A stretch of 64,000 nt of DNA from Streptomyces sp. QL37 (GTDB taxonomy: Bacteria; Actinomycetota; Actinomycetes; Streptomycetales; Streptomycetaceae), in the NCBI RefSeq assembly GCF_002941025.1, contig NZ_PTJS01000001.1:3348001-3412000 (forward strand), read 5' to 3'. The translations under genes and the position numbers were made by a program. Below the pieces are notes generated by a model. That model saw only the letters and a program-made list of their open reading frames with translations, did not search any database and was not told the DNA's origin. Below, in pieces: positions 8,071 to 16,006 of this stretch. Position 1 is the stretch's first letter, and each line of letters opens with the position of its first letter.

Positions 8071-8700
8071 ATGGAACTGTTCGACACAGCCACCGTGCTC
8101 ACCCGGGTGATGACCTCCGGTGTGGTCATGAGCATCGAGAAGAGCGATCGCGAACTGCCCGGCCTGGACCGCCTGCTGACCAAGCGGACCGGGCGCGCCC
8201 ACGCGGTGCTCGTGAACAGCCGCAGCGCGGCCGTGCACGCGGCGCTCGCCGGTCAGGGCATCGGACACGGAGACACCGTCCACGTGCCCGAACTGTCCCC
8301 CAAGGACGCGGCCTTCCTGCACTGGCTCGGGGTCGGCGTGGCGGAGGACCCGGGTCCGGCCGTCTTCGAGCACATCGCGCTGGACGCCGGCCGGGCACAC
8401 CTGCTCGACGAGCAGGCACGGGCCCTGCGGGCACCGGCTCTGGTCGTCGACCTCACCGGTCTCGGCTTCGGCCCCGCCGCCGCCGTACTGACCGACGACC
8501 GCACCGTCTGGGCACGCGCCGAGCGGCTCAAGATCTTCGGCGCCTACGACCTGCGCACGATGTGGACGCAGGAGGAGGCCGAGGCGGACCTGATCCCCGG
8601 CGTGCAGTTCAACTACCGGCTGAGCCCGCTCGTAGCGGCCTGCGCCCGCATGGCCCTCAGCCAGGCCGTGCGTCCCCTCACCACCGGAGCCCCGTCATGA
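8071..8700 (+). CDS. Shortened DegT/DnrJ-like protein lacking the PLP lysine
   Basis: A 209-residue protein. Its N-terminal half resembles the cofactor-domain start of DegT/DnrJ/EryC1 aminotransferases (AHAVLVNSRSAAVHAALAGQ, then GIGHGDTVHVPELSPKDAAF). A C-terminal stretch, PGVQFNYRLSPLVAACARMA, matches the GYNYRMxxxQAAxG region of that family. The segment between, which should carry the PLP-binding Lys (xxKN/SxxxxGEGG), is missing; the protein is about half normal length. A GAAGGAAG site precedes the ATG at 8071, and the stop overlaps the start of the full aminotransferase (ATGA). An intact frame, a good ribosome site and coupling to the full-length paralogue suggest a real non-catalytic partner subunit rather than a decaying copy, but that is inference. 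Confidence 0.65.
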   Translation: MELFDTATVLTRVMTSGVVMSIEKSDRELPGLDRLLTKRTGRAHAVLVNSRSAAVHAALAGQGIGHGDTVHVPELSPKDAAFLHWLGVGVAEDPGPAVFEHIALDAGRAHLLDEQARALRAPALVVDLTGLGFGPAAAVLTDDRTVWARAERLKIFGAYDLRTMWTQEEAEADLIPGVQFNYRLSPLVAACARMALSQAVRPLTTGAPS

Positions 8701-10016
8701 TCACCGACTTTCCCTCCGCCCCGCTTCCGCTGCCCTCCGCCGAGGAGCTCACATCGGAGCTGGCCGCCCTCGGCGGCGAGGCGCTGATCCCCAAGGAGCT
8801 GCGCCGCACGCTCTTCCCGGTCATCACCAAGGAGGACGTCTTCAACCTGATGCTCTCCCAGCGGAGAGCGCCCGAGAAGGTCGTCGCCGACTTCGCCGAG
8901 GCCTACCGCTCCTACGTGGGCGCCGAGTACGCGCTGCCCACCGCGAGCGGCACCTCCAGCCTGCACCTGGCCCTCGTCGGCGCCGGCGTGCGGCCCGGCG
9001 ACGAGGTCATCGTCCCGGCGTTCACCTTCATCGCCACCGCGCAGGCCGTCGTCGCCGCCCACGCCGTCCCGGTGTTCGTCGACATCGACCCGCGGACCTA
9101 CTGCATGGACCCCGCGGCGGCGGCGGCAGCGGTCACGGACCGGACCCGCGCCATCATGCCCGTACACGTGCACGGCCTTCCGGCCGACGTGCCCGCGCTG
9201 CGCGCCCTCGCCGACAAGCACGGCATCGCGCTCGTCGAGGACGCCTCGCACGCCCACTCGGCCGGCATCGGCGGCCGCGTCGCCGGTTCGTTCGGCGACG
9301 CCGCCGGACAGAGCCTGATGGCCGACAAGAACTTCCCGCTCGGCGGCGAGGGCGGTATCGCCTTCTTCGCGACCGAGGAGGCCCACCGGCGCGCGTCCGA
9401 CTACACCCTGCGCCACGGCATCGACTACGAGATGTCGTGGGTCGCCGCCGCGTTCGGACACAGCCAGCTGGAGCGCCTGCCGTACTACGACGAGGTGCGG
9501 GCCCGTAACGCACGCCTGATCGCGGACACGATCGACGCCACCGGATTCTTCCGGGCGCCGTACGTCCCCGAGGGCCACGTCCACGCCTACAACATGTACC
9601 GGATCACCCTGCTGCCGGAGGCCATCGGCCTCGACGACCTCCCGGTGTGGGCGGTCAAGGAGGCGGTGCACGAACTGCTCGTCGCCGAGGGCGTACCCGC
9701 GCGCGAGTGGCAGAACACCCCGATCCCCTGCCACCTGCCGTTCGTGCACCGTACGGGCTTCGGCAACGGCTATCCCTTCACGCTCAACCCGGGTGCGGTG
9801 CGCGACCACAGGCCCGAGGACTTCCCGGCGACCCTCGCCATGCTCGACTCGACCCTGGTCCTCTGCCGCGAGCTGCGCTCACCGGTCGAGTACGAGCGGG
9901 CGCTGCGCTACGCGGACGCCTTCACCAAGGTCGCCCGGCGCCCGGACGCCATCCGCAAGCTCGTCGAGGCCGGCGACTACCGCCGTCCCTATGAGAAGGC
10001 GGCCCGCCTTGGCTGA
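8697..10016 (+). CDS. DegT/DnrJ/EryC1/StrS-type PLP aminotransferase
   Basis: A 439-residue fold-type I aminotransferase. Family signatures are ALPTASGTSSLHLALVGAGV, DEVIVPAFTFIATAQAVVAA, IMPVHVHGLPADVPALRALA, VEDASHAHSAG and SLMADKNFPLGGEGGIAFFA, with the internal-aldimine Lys at about residue 211. In the vazabitide-type pathway an aminotransferase of this kind converts the ketol made by transketolase into the 6-amino compound while it is still bound to the carrier protein. That is the proposed role here. The ATG overlaps the stop of the shortened paralogue by ATGA, and the 3' end overlaps the TTG of the reductase gene. The residues around the acceptor site were not assessed, so regiochemistry is assumed from context. 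Confidence 0.88.
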   Translation: MITDFPSAPLPLPSAEELTSELAALGGEALIPKELRRTLFPVITKEDVFNLMLSQRRAPEKVVADFAEAYRSYVGAEYALPTASGTSSLHLALVGAGVRPGDEVIVPAFTFIATAQAVVAAHAVPVFVDIDPRTYCMDPAAAAAAVTDRTRAIMPVHVHGLPADVPALRALADKHGIALVEDASHAHSAGIGGRVAGSFGDAAGQSLMADKNFPLGGEGGIAFFATEEAHRRASDYTLRHGIDYEMSWVAAAFGHSQLERLPYYDEVRARNARLIADTIDATGFFRAPYVPEGHVHAYNMYRITLLPEAIGLDDLPVWAVKEAVHELLVAEGVPAREWQNTPIPCHLPFVHRTGFGNGYPFTLNPGAVRDHRPEDFPATLAMLDSTLVLCRELRSPVEYERALRYADAFTKVARRPDAIRKLVEAGDYRRPYEKAARLG

Positions 10017-11082
10017 GCAGGCGACCTTCCAGAGCACGTTCTCCGACGGGAAGATCCGCGTCGCCGTCATCGGCGCGAGCGGCTACACCGGCGGCGAAGT
10101 CATCCGGCTGCTCCTCAACCACCCCCACGTGGAGCTCGCCTTCCTGTCCGCCGAGCGCGGTGCGGGCAAGCAGGTGGGCGCCGTCCACCCGTGGCTGCGC
10201 AACCATCCTCGGCTCGCCGGAATCAAGCTGCGCCCGCTGGACCAGCTGGGCGAGGTCGACGTGGCGATCACCTGCCTGCCCACCGGCGCCCTGCCCGAGC
10301 GGCTCCCGCAGATCGCGGACCGCGCGAAATACGTCCTCAACCTGGCCGGGGACTTCCGGCTGGACAACCCGCAGGAGCTGGCGAAGCACTACCCGGCGTC
10401 GGTGGCCCACCCGCCGGCCGACACCTTCGACTACTTCGTACCGGACCTGTCGGAGACCCTGCCGGAGGGCAGGTTCATCAACCTGCCCGGCTGCATGGCC
10501 GTCGCGACGGTCTACGCGCTGTACCCCCTCTTCGCCGAGGGCCTCGCCGAACAGGACGTGGTGGTCGACGCGAAGACCGGCTCCACCGGCGGCGGCCGCG
10601 GCGGCTCCGAGCAGCCGGCCGAGCGCTCCGGGAACTTCCGGGTCCACAAGCTGCACGGGCACCGCCATCTGCCTGAGATCACCCAGGCGTTGAAGCACTT
10701 CACGGGCACGGCACCCGAGCTGCGCTTCTCCACGCACAGCCTGGACGTGCCGCGCGGCATCCTGATCTCGGCGTACAGCCGGCTCAAGGACGGTGTCAGC
10801 CCGCTCGACGTCAAGCGCGCCTACGCCAAGGCGTACACGGGCAAGGCGTTCGTGCGGGTGCGGCCGTCGCCGAAGGCCCCGCAGGACTTCCCGATGCTCA
10901 AGGCCGTCGTCGGCTCGAACATCGCCGAGGTCGCGGTCTCCGTCGAGGGCGACCAGTGCGTGTCCATCTCCGCCATCGACAATCTCATCAAGGGCGCGGC
11001 CGGCCAGGCCGTCCAGGCCATGAACCTGGCCCTCGGCTACACCGAGTGGACCGGTCTCAGCTGTGCGGCGGTGGCGCCGTGA
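10009..11082 (+). CDS. LysY/ArgC-type acyl-phosphate reductase for carrier-bound glutamate
   Basis: A 357-residue homologue of N-acetyl-gamma-glutamyl-phosphate reductase (ArgC) and LysY. The NADP-binding motif is VAVIGASGYTGGEVIRLLL. The catalytic Cys is at about residue 162 in NLPGCMAVAT. VHKLHGHRHLPEITQALKHF contains the conserved His region. It should reduce the carrier-bound glutamyl-5-phosphate to the semialdehyde that transketolase then extends. The start is the TTG at 10009, supported by GAAGG 9 bases upstream and by the family N-terminus beginning shortly after; it overlaps the aminotransferase stop by 8 bases. Streptomyces has a separate arginine-cluster argC, and the gene partners here argue for the secondary-metabolic role. 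Confidence 0.9.
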   Translation: MAEQATFQSTFSDGKIRVAVIGASGYTGGEVIRLLLNHPHVELAFLSAERGAGKQVGAVHPWLRNHPRLAGIKLRPLDQLGEVDVAITCLPTGALPERLPQIADRAKYVLNLAGDFRLDNPQELAKHYPASVAHPPADTFDYFVPDLSETLPEGRFINLPGCMAVATVYALYPLFAEGLAEQDVVVDAKTGSTGGGRGGSEQPAERSGNFRVHKLHGHRHLPEITQALKHFTGTAPELRFSTHSLDVPRGILISAYSRLKDGVSPLDVKRAYAKAYTGKAFVRVRPSPKAPQDFPMLKAVVGSNIAEVAVSVEGDQCVSISAIDNLIKGAAGQAVQAMNLALGYTEWTGLSCAAVAP

Positions 11083-12932
11083 CCCGCCCCCTGTACGTGG
11101 TCAAGGTCGGCAGCGCCACCCTCGACCGCGGCACCGTCCACACCGAACTGGCGGCGCTCGTCGCCCGCGGCGCCCGTCTGCTGCTGGTCGCGGGAGGCGC
11201 CGTCGGCATCGAGCGGCACTACGCCGCCATCGGCCGGCCGATGCCCGAACTGCGGCTCGCCAACGGCGACGCGGTGCGCTACTGCCCGCCCGCCGAGATG
11301 ACGCACCTGGTCGACGCCTACGAGCGCGTCACCCTGCCCGCCGTCGAGGACGGCCTGCGCGCACTCGGTCTCGACGTGTTCACCGCGGTCGCCGCACGCG
11401 GCGGCCTGGTCACCGGCCGCGCCAACCGGCCGCTGAAGACGGTGGGTCCCGAGGGCCGCACCCGGGTGGTCCGCGACCACCGGGCGGGCGTACCGGTCGA
11501 GGCGGACACCGCCCGGCTGACGGCGCTGCTGGAGGCGTACGACGTGGTGTGCCTCTCCGCACCGGTACGTGACCGGGACGGCGGCGCCCCGCTGAACGTG
11601 GACGCCGACGTGCTCGCCGCGGCCCTGTCCAACGCGCTCGGCGCCGACCACCTGCGCCTGGTCACCGGCACCGCGGGACTGCTCACCGACCCCTCGGACC
11701 CGGCCTCGACGCTGCCCCACGCGCACCAGGGCGAAGCGGCCCGGTACGCGGGCGGCAGGATGCGCCAGAAGGTGCGCGCCGCGGAGATGGCGCTGGAGGG
11801 CGGCAGCGCCGACATCGCCGTCACCGGCCCGCACACGCTGGCCGACCCGGCCGGCTGGACCCGCTTCTGGCGCGGCAGCGCCCCGGAGACGGACCTGACG
11901 CTGCTCGGCCGTGCGGTGGGGGTCCCCTCGGTCTCCGGGGACGAGCACGAACTGGCCGCCTACCTCGTCGAGTGGTGCACCGAGCGGGGCATCGACGCCA
12001 AGATCGACGCCGCCGGGAACCTGGTGGCCACCAAGGGCGCCGGGGACCGGGGCCTGCTGCTGCTCGGCCACCTGGACACCGTCCCGCACCACTGGCCCGC
12101 CGAGTGGCGCGGGGGCGAACTGCACGGCCGGGGCAGCGTGGACGCCAAGGGCAGCCTGGCGGCCTTCCTGGAGGTGCTGGCCACCGCCGAGGTCCCCGCC
12201 GACGGCAGGCTGCGGGTGGTGGGCGCGGTCGAGGAGGAGATCTCCTCCTCGAAGGGCGCCTTCCACGCCCGCGACCACTATCCGGCCGACGCCGTCGTCA
12301 TCGGCGAGCCCAGTGGCAGCGACAAGCTGACGCTCGGCTACTACGGCCTGTTCAAGCTGCGGGTCACGGCCCGGGTCGACAGCGGTCACTCGGCCGGCAT
12401 GGACGCCGTCTCCGCGCCCGACACGCTGATCCGTGCCGTCGAGTCCATCAGGGCCTCGGTGCTGGAGCAGGCTCCGGACGCCCTCAGCGCCCTCATCGAC
12501 GTCCGCAACGAGACCGGCCGGGAGCGCCACCGTGCCGTCGGCATCCTCAACTTCCGGGTACCGCCGGGCGCCGACCTCGACGCCCTGCGCACGGCCGCCC
12601 TCTCGCACGGCGACGACGCCGTCGAGATCACGGTGGAGCGGGCCACCCCCGGCCACAGCGGGGGCCGCACGAGCTCCCTGGTGAAGGTCTTCACCCGCGC
12701 CTTCGGCCGGGCCGGCATCCGGCCGAGGTTCGTGGTCAAGAAGGGCACCTCCGACATGAACACCCTCGCCACCACCTGGCGCGGGGTGCCGATGGTCGCG
12801 TACGGCCCCGGCGACTCCGCGCTCGACCACACCGACGAGGAGCGCATCGGCGCCGAGGAGTACCGCGCCGCGCGGGCGCTCCTGGCCGACGCTGTGGCCC
12901 GCTGGTTCGCCCTGCCGGAAGGGAGCCGGTGA
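11079..12932 (+). CDS. LysZ-LysK fusion: carrier-protein amino-acid kinase plus M20-type releasing peptidase
   Basis: A 617-residue fusion. Residues 1 to about 265 are an amino-acid kinase like LysZ/ArgB: VVKVGSATL at the start, LLLVAGGAVGIERHY for phosphate binding, GRANRPLKTV, LNVDADVLAAALSNAL, and the family end motif GGRMRQKVRAAEMALEGG. Residues 270-617 are an M20 metallopeptidase like LysK: LLLLGHLDTVP (His about 330), GRGSVDAKG (Asp about 352), VVGAVEEEISSS (Glu-Glu about 385), KKGTSDMNTL and LDHTDEE. The first half phosphorylates carrier-bound glutamate; the second half cleaves the finished amino acid from the carrier. These steps are usually separate proteins. The GTG at 11079 overlaps the reductase stop (GTGA) and the stop overlaps the next ATG. 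Confidence 0.9.
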   Translation: MTRPLYVVKVGSATLDRGTVHTELAALVARGARLLLVAGGAVGIERHYAAIGRPMPELRLANGDAVRYCPPAEMTHLVDAYERVTLPAVEDGLRALGLDVFTAVAARGGLVTGRANRPLKTVGPEGRTRVVRDHRAGVPVEADTARLTALLEAYDVVCLSAPVRDRDGGAPLNVDADVLAAALSNALGADHLRLVTGTAGLLTDPSDPASTLPHAHQGEAARYAGGRMRQKVRAAEMALEGGSADIAVTGPHTLADPAGWTRFWRGSAPETDLTLLGRAVGVPSVSGDEHELAAYLVEWCTERGIDAKIDAAGNLVATKGAGDRGLLLLGHLDTVPHHWPAEWRGGELHGRGSVDAKGSLAAFLEVLATAEVPADGRLRVVGAVEEEISSSKGAFHARDHYPADAVVIGEPSGSDKLTLGYYGLFKLRVTARVDSGHSAGMDAVSAPDTLIRAVESIRASVLEQAPDALSALIDVRNETGRERHRAVGILNFRVPPGADLDALRTAALSHGDDAVEITVERATPGHSGGRTSSLVKVFTRAFGRAGIRPRFVVKKGTSDMNTLATTWRGVPMVAYGPGDSALDHTDEERIGAEEYRAARALLADAVARWFALPEGSR

Positions 12933-13762
12933 TGACCGTGCTGACCGATGTCCTGGAACCCGTCGACGGCGCCCTCGCCGCCGAACGGACCCTGCTGGCC
13001 GGCCGGGCACTGGAGGCCCGCAGGCTCGTCGTCGACATGGCGGCGAGTCCGCGTGGCTGCCATCTCGGCGGCAGCCTGTCCGTGCTGGACATCCTGATCG
13101 CGGCGCTGCACCGCGCCTCGTCCGGGGACGGCACCGAGGTGGTCCTCAGCAAGGGCCACGCCGCCGCGGGGCTGTACGCGGCGCTGTACGTGAACGGCAC
13201 CCTGCCCGAGAACCCGGCGCCGCTGTACGGCATGGCCGGGCATCCGTACACGGGCCATCCCGGCCCCAAGGTCCCCGGTGTGCGGTTCCCGACCGGGAGC
13301 CTCGGACACGGTGTGCCGTACGCCGCCGGCTGGGCGATGTCCCGCAGGCTCGGCCGGAAGCCGGGTCTCGGCATCGCCGTGACGGGCGACGGCGAGTTGC
13401 AGGAAGGCCTCGTCTGGGAGACCTGCCAGGTGGCGGCCGCACAGCGGCTGGGCAACTTCGTGCTGGTCGTGGACCGCAACGGCGGCCAGAACGACGGCAT
13501 GGTCGCGGACGTCTCGCCCCTGCCGCGGCTCGCCGAGCGCTTCGCCGCCTTCGGATTCGAGACGGCCGAGGTGGACGGGCACGATCTCACCGCCCTCACC
13601 GAGGCGCTGTCCGGCGACCGTTCGGGCGCCACCCGGCCGCTCGCGGTCGTCGCCGACACGGTGAAGGGCAAGGGCGTGCCCGCCGTGGAGGGCAAGGCGG
13701 CCTCCCACTACGTCACCATCGACGCGGCCCGCGCCGCCAAGTGGAAGCGAGCGATCCGATGA
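12932..13762 (+). CDS. Transketolase, N-terminal (TPP-binding) subunit
   Basis: A 276-residue protein corresponding to the thiamin-diphosphate domain of transketolase: GCHLGGSLSVLDILIAAL, VVLSKGHAAAGLYAALYVNG, RFPTGSLGHGVPYAAGWAMS, and the metal/TPP motif VTGDGELQEGLVWET continuing to VDRNGG. Split two-gene transketolases are common in actinobacteria and in natural-product clusters. In the vazabitide-type route such a pair moves a two-carbon ketol unit onto the carrier-bound glutamate semialdehyde, giving a C7 skeleton. The start overlaps the fusion-gene stop (TGATG) and is preceded by GGAAGGGAG. It must pair with the next gene for activity. Confidence 0.92.
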   Translation: MTVLTDVLEPVDGALAAERTLLAGRALEARRLVVDMAASPRGCHLGGSLSVLDILIAALHRASSGDGTEVVLSKGHAAAGLYAALYVNGTLPENPAPLYGMAGHPYTGHPGPKVPGVRFPTGSLGHGVPYAAGWAMSRRLGRKPGLGIAVTGDGELQEGLVWETCQVAAAQRLGNFVLVVDRNGGQNDGMVADVSPLPRLAERFAAFGFETAEVDGHDLTALTEALSGDRSGATRPLAVVADTVKGKGVPAVEGKAASHYVTIDAARAAKWKRAIR

Positions 13763-14706
13763 CGGCGGCGATCACGGAGCCCCGCCCGGCACTCCCGGGC
13801 CGGGACGCCTACCGCGACGAGCTCACCAGGATCGCCGAGGAGGACCCCTGGGTGGTCTGCCTGGAGGCGGACCTCGGCGGCAAGAACCATCCTTTCCAAC
13901 GGTCCCATCCCGACCGGTTCTTCAACCTGGGCATCGCCGAGGGCGCCATGGTCGACATGGCCGCCGGGCTGGCGGTGGGCGGCTACCGGCCGTTCCTCTC
14001 CACCTTCGCGCCGTTCGCGGCGCTCAGGGCGGCTGAGAGCCTCAAGCTGACACTGGGCTACCTGAACGCCGGGGTCACCGTCGTCGCACCGTACGCCGGT
14101 GTCTCCGGGGCCTGGTTCGGGACGACGCACCACTGCCTGGAGGACCTGGCCGTCCTGCGCAGCGTGCCCGGCGTGACCATCGCGGCGCCGTACGGCGAGG
14201 CCGAGATGCGGGCGGTCGTACGGGCCGCGGCCCGGTCGGGGAAGCCGCACTACATCCGCACCGGCCGCAACGCGGCATACACCTCGCTGCCCGGCCAGGA
14301 CGGCGAACTCCCCCTGGTGGCATGGGACTCCACCGGTACGAGCGGTGAACCCTGCCTGGTCTCCGTGGGCGAGGAGGGCACCCGCCTCGCTCTCGAAGCA
14401 CGGGAGCGGCACCCGGAGCTCGCCCACGCCCACCTCGTGTACCTGGACCACGACAACCTGACCCGGGTGGCCGCCGAACTGGCCGGGAGCCACAGCCGGT
14501 TCGTGGTCGTCGAGGAGCACCGGCGCGAGGGCGGTGTCGCCGAGGCCCTGGCGCTGCTGATGCCCCGGTGCGAGGTCGTGGGTGTGAACGCGGGCCATTC
14601 CTGGCCGGCCGAGGGCGGCGACCACCACGAGGTGCTGGCCCGGCTCGGATTCGATCTGCCCGCCGTCCTCTCCGCCGCCGCCGAACTGCGCGGGCCTGAT
14701 CACTAG
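13759..14706 (+). CDS. Transketolase, C-terminal (pyrimidine-binding) subunit
   Basis: A 315-residue protein with the transketolase pyrimidine-binding and C-terminal domains. FFNLGIAEGAMVDMAAGLAV holds the Glu that activates TPP, followed by YRPFLSTFAPFAALRAAESL, GTTHHCLEDLAVLRSVPG and KPHYIRTGR. The C-terminal domain follows with FVVVEEHRREGG. The ATG overlaps the stop of the N-terminal subunit (ATGA), as expected for a 1:1 heteromer. A 46-bp gap separates it from the ATP-grasp gene, the largest internal gap in the operon, but no terminator-like hairpin was seen there, so read-through is likely. Confidence 0.92.
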   Translation: MTAAITEPRPALPGRDAYRDELTRIAEEDPWVVCLEADLGGKNHPFQRSHPDRFFNLGIAEGAMVDMAAGLAVGGYRPFLSTFAPFAALRAAESLKLTLGYLNAGVTVVAPYAGVSGAWFGTTHHCLEDLAVLRSVPGVTIAAPYGEAEMRAVVRAAARSGKPHYIRTGRNAAYTSLPGQDGELPLVAWDSTGTSGEPCLVSVGEEGTRLALEARERHPELAHAHLVYLDHDNLTRVAAELAGSHSRFVVVEEHRREGGVAEALALLMPRCEVVGVNAGHSWPAEGGDHHEVLARLGFDLPAVLSAAAELRGPDH

Positions 14707-14752
14707 GCCGCCCCCGAACTCTCCGAACCCCCTTCGAAACCAAGGACTTCTC

Positions 14753-16006
14753 ATGCACATCCTCATGGTCGAATGCAACCCGAACGGCATCGCCGGCATC
14801 GCCAACGCCCTGGAGCTCGGCCACGACGTCACCTTCGTCTCCGCCGACCCCGACTTCTACCTCGGTGCCTCGCCGCTGGCCGAGGCGGCCTTCGCACACG
14901 ACAAGTGCGACGTCGTCAAGAGCACCGAGGCCTTCTCCATCGACGAGCTGGAGCGGCTCGCCAAGGAGATCAACGCGCGGAAGCCCGTCCACGGCGTCAT
15001 GACCTACAGCGAGTACCACACGGTGCACGCCGCTTCGGTGGCCCGCTCGCTCGGCCTGCCCGGGATGAGTGTCGAGGGCGCCCTCAACGCCCGCCACAAG
15101 CACCGCACCCGCCTCACGCTGGAGAACACCGACGTACGCCAGCCGCGCTTCGTCTCCGTCTCGGACCCGAAGGACATGGCGGCCGCGGTCCACGAGATCG
15201 GCTTCCCCTGCGTGGTGAAGCCGTCGGACGGCACCGCCAGCCTGCACGTCCTCCTCCTCCGCGACGACCAGGAGCTCACCGACTACCTGGCCGAGCTGGC
15301 GAAGGTGGACGACTACGGCCGCGGCGTCACCCGCATCCCGGAGATCGTCGTCGAGGAGTTCATCGAGGGCGAGCTCGTCTCGGTCGAGGCATGCGTGCTG
15401 CAGAGCGGCGAGATCGTCAACCTGGGGATCACCGACCGCAACCTGAGCGGCTTCCCGTACTTCATCGAGATGGGTCTCACCTACTTCAGCGGCCACCCCC
15501 TCCAGGACGAGCTGTTCGCGATGAACGAGCAGGTGCTCAAGGGGCTGGGCGTCGACTTCGGCTTCATCCACGCCGAGTACTTCCTCGCGGCCGACGGCCC
15601 CGTCCTCTGCGAGGTGAACGGCCGGCTCACCGGTGGCATCGTGCCGCAGCTGATGGAGCTCTCCAGCGGCGTCAACCCCTACCTGGAGGTCATCCGCCAG
15701 GCCCTCGGCGAGACGCCCGAACTGCCCATCCCCGGTGATGTCATCGCGGGCGGCCACTGGTTCGGCTCGCCCGTCGACGGGGAGCTCGTCGCCATCGGCT
15801 TCGACAAGCTCAAGGGGACCCCGGGCTTCGAGGAGGCGCTGGCCTACGCCAAGCCCGGCCGCACCGTGTCCCGGCTCTCCAAGAGCAACTTCGACTGGCT
15901 CGGCCACCTCATCTACACCGGCAAGGACCGCGACGAGGCCACCGGCCGCGTCCGGGCCGCGCTCGACGACATCGACTTCACCATCAAGGTCCAGGTGGCC
16001 CGCTGA
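14753..16006 (+). CDS. ATP-grasp carboxylate-amine ligase (candidate dipeptide-forming enzyme)
   Basis: A 417-residue ATP-grasp enzyme of the L-amino-acid ligase / carbamoyl-phosphate-synthase-like group. It begins MHILMVECNPNGIAGIANAL, has the ATP-binding strand FPCVVKPSDGTASLHVLLL, and a metal site in HAEYFLAADGPVLCEVNGRL. Such stand-alone enzymes join an amino acid to a second amino acid or an amine through an acyl phosphate. In a cluster without NRPS genes, it is the natural candidate for coupling the released diamino-dihydroxy acid to another residue. The start overlaps nothing upstream, and its stop overlaps the amidohydrolase ATG (TGATG). Substrates cannot be predicted. It is clearly distinct from the LysX-type gene at 7169. 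Confidence 0.82.
   Translation: MHILMVECNPNGIAGIANALELGHDVTFVSADPDFYLGASPLAEAAFAHDKCDVVKSTEAFSIDELERLAKEINARKPVHGVMTYSEYHTVHAASVARSLGLPGMSVEGALNARHKHRTRLTLENTDVRQPRFVSVSDPKDMAAAVHEIGFPCVVKPSDGTASLHVLLLRDDQELTDYLAELAKVDDYGRGVTRIPEIVVEEFIEGELVSVEACVLQSGEIVNLGITDRNLSGFPYFIEMGLTYFSGHPLQDELFAMNEQVLKGLGVDFGFIHAEYFLAADGPVLCEVNGRLTGGIVPQLMELSSGVNPYLEVIRQALGETPELPIPGDVIAGGHWFGSPVDGELVAIGFDKLKGTPGFEEALAYAKPGRTVSRLSKSNFDWLGHLIYTGKDRDEATGRVRAALDDIDFTIKVQVAR

Noticed and set aside
6984..12932. Primary lysine biosynthesis through the alpha-aminoadipate/LysW route
   Set aside because: No homocitrate synthase or homoaconitase genes are present. Transketolase and exporter genes in the same operon fit secondary metabolism, and Streptomyces uses the diaminopimelate route.
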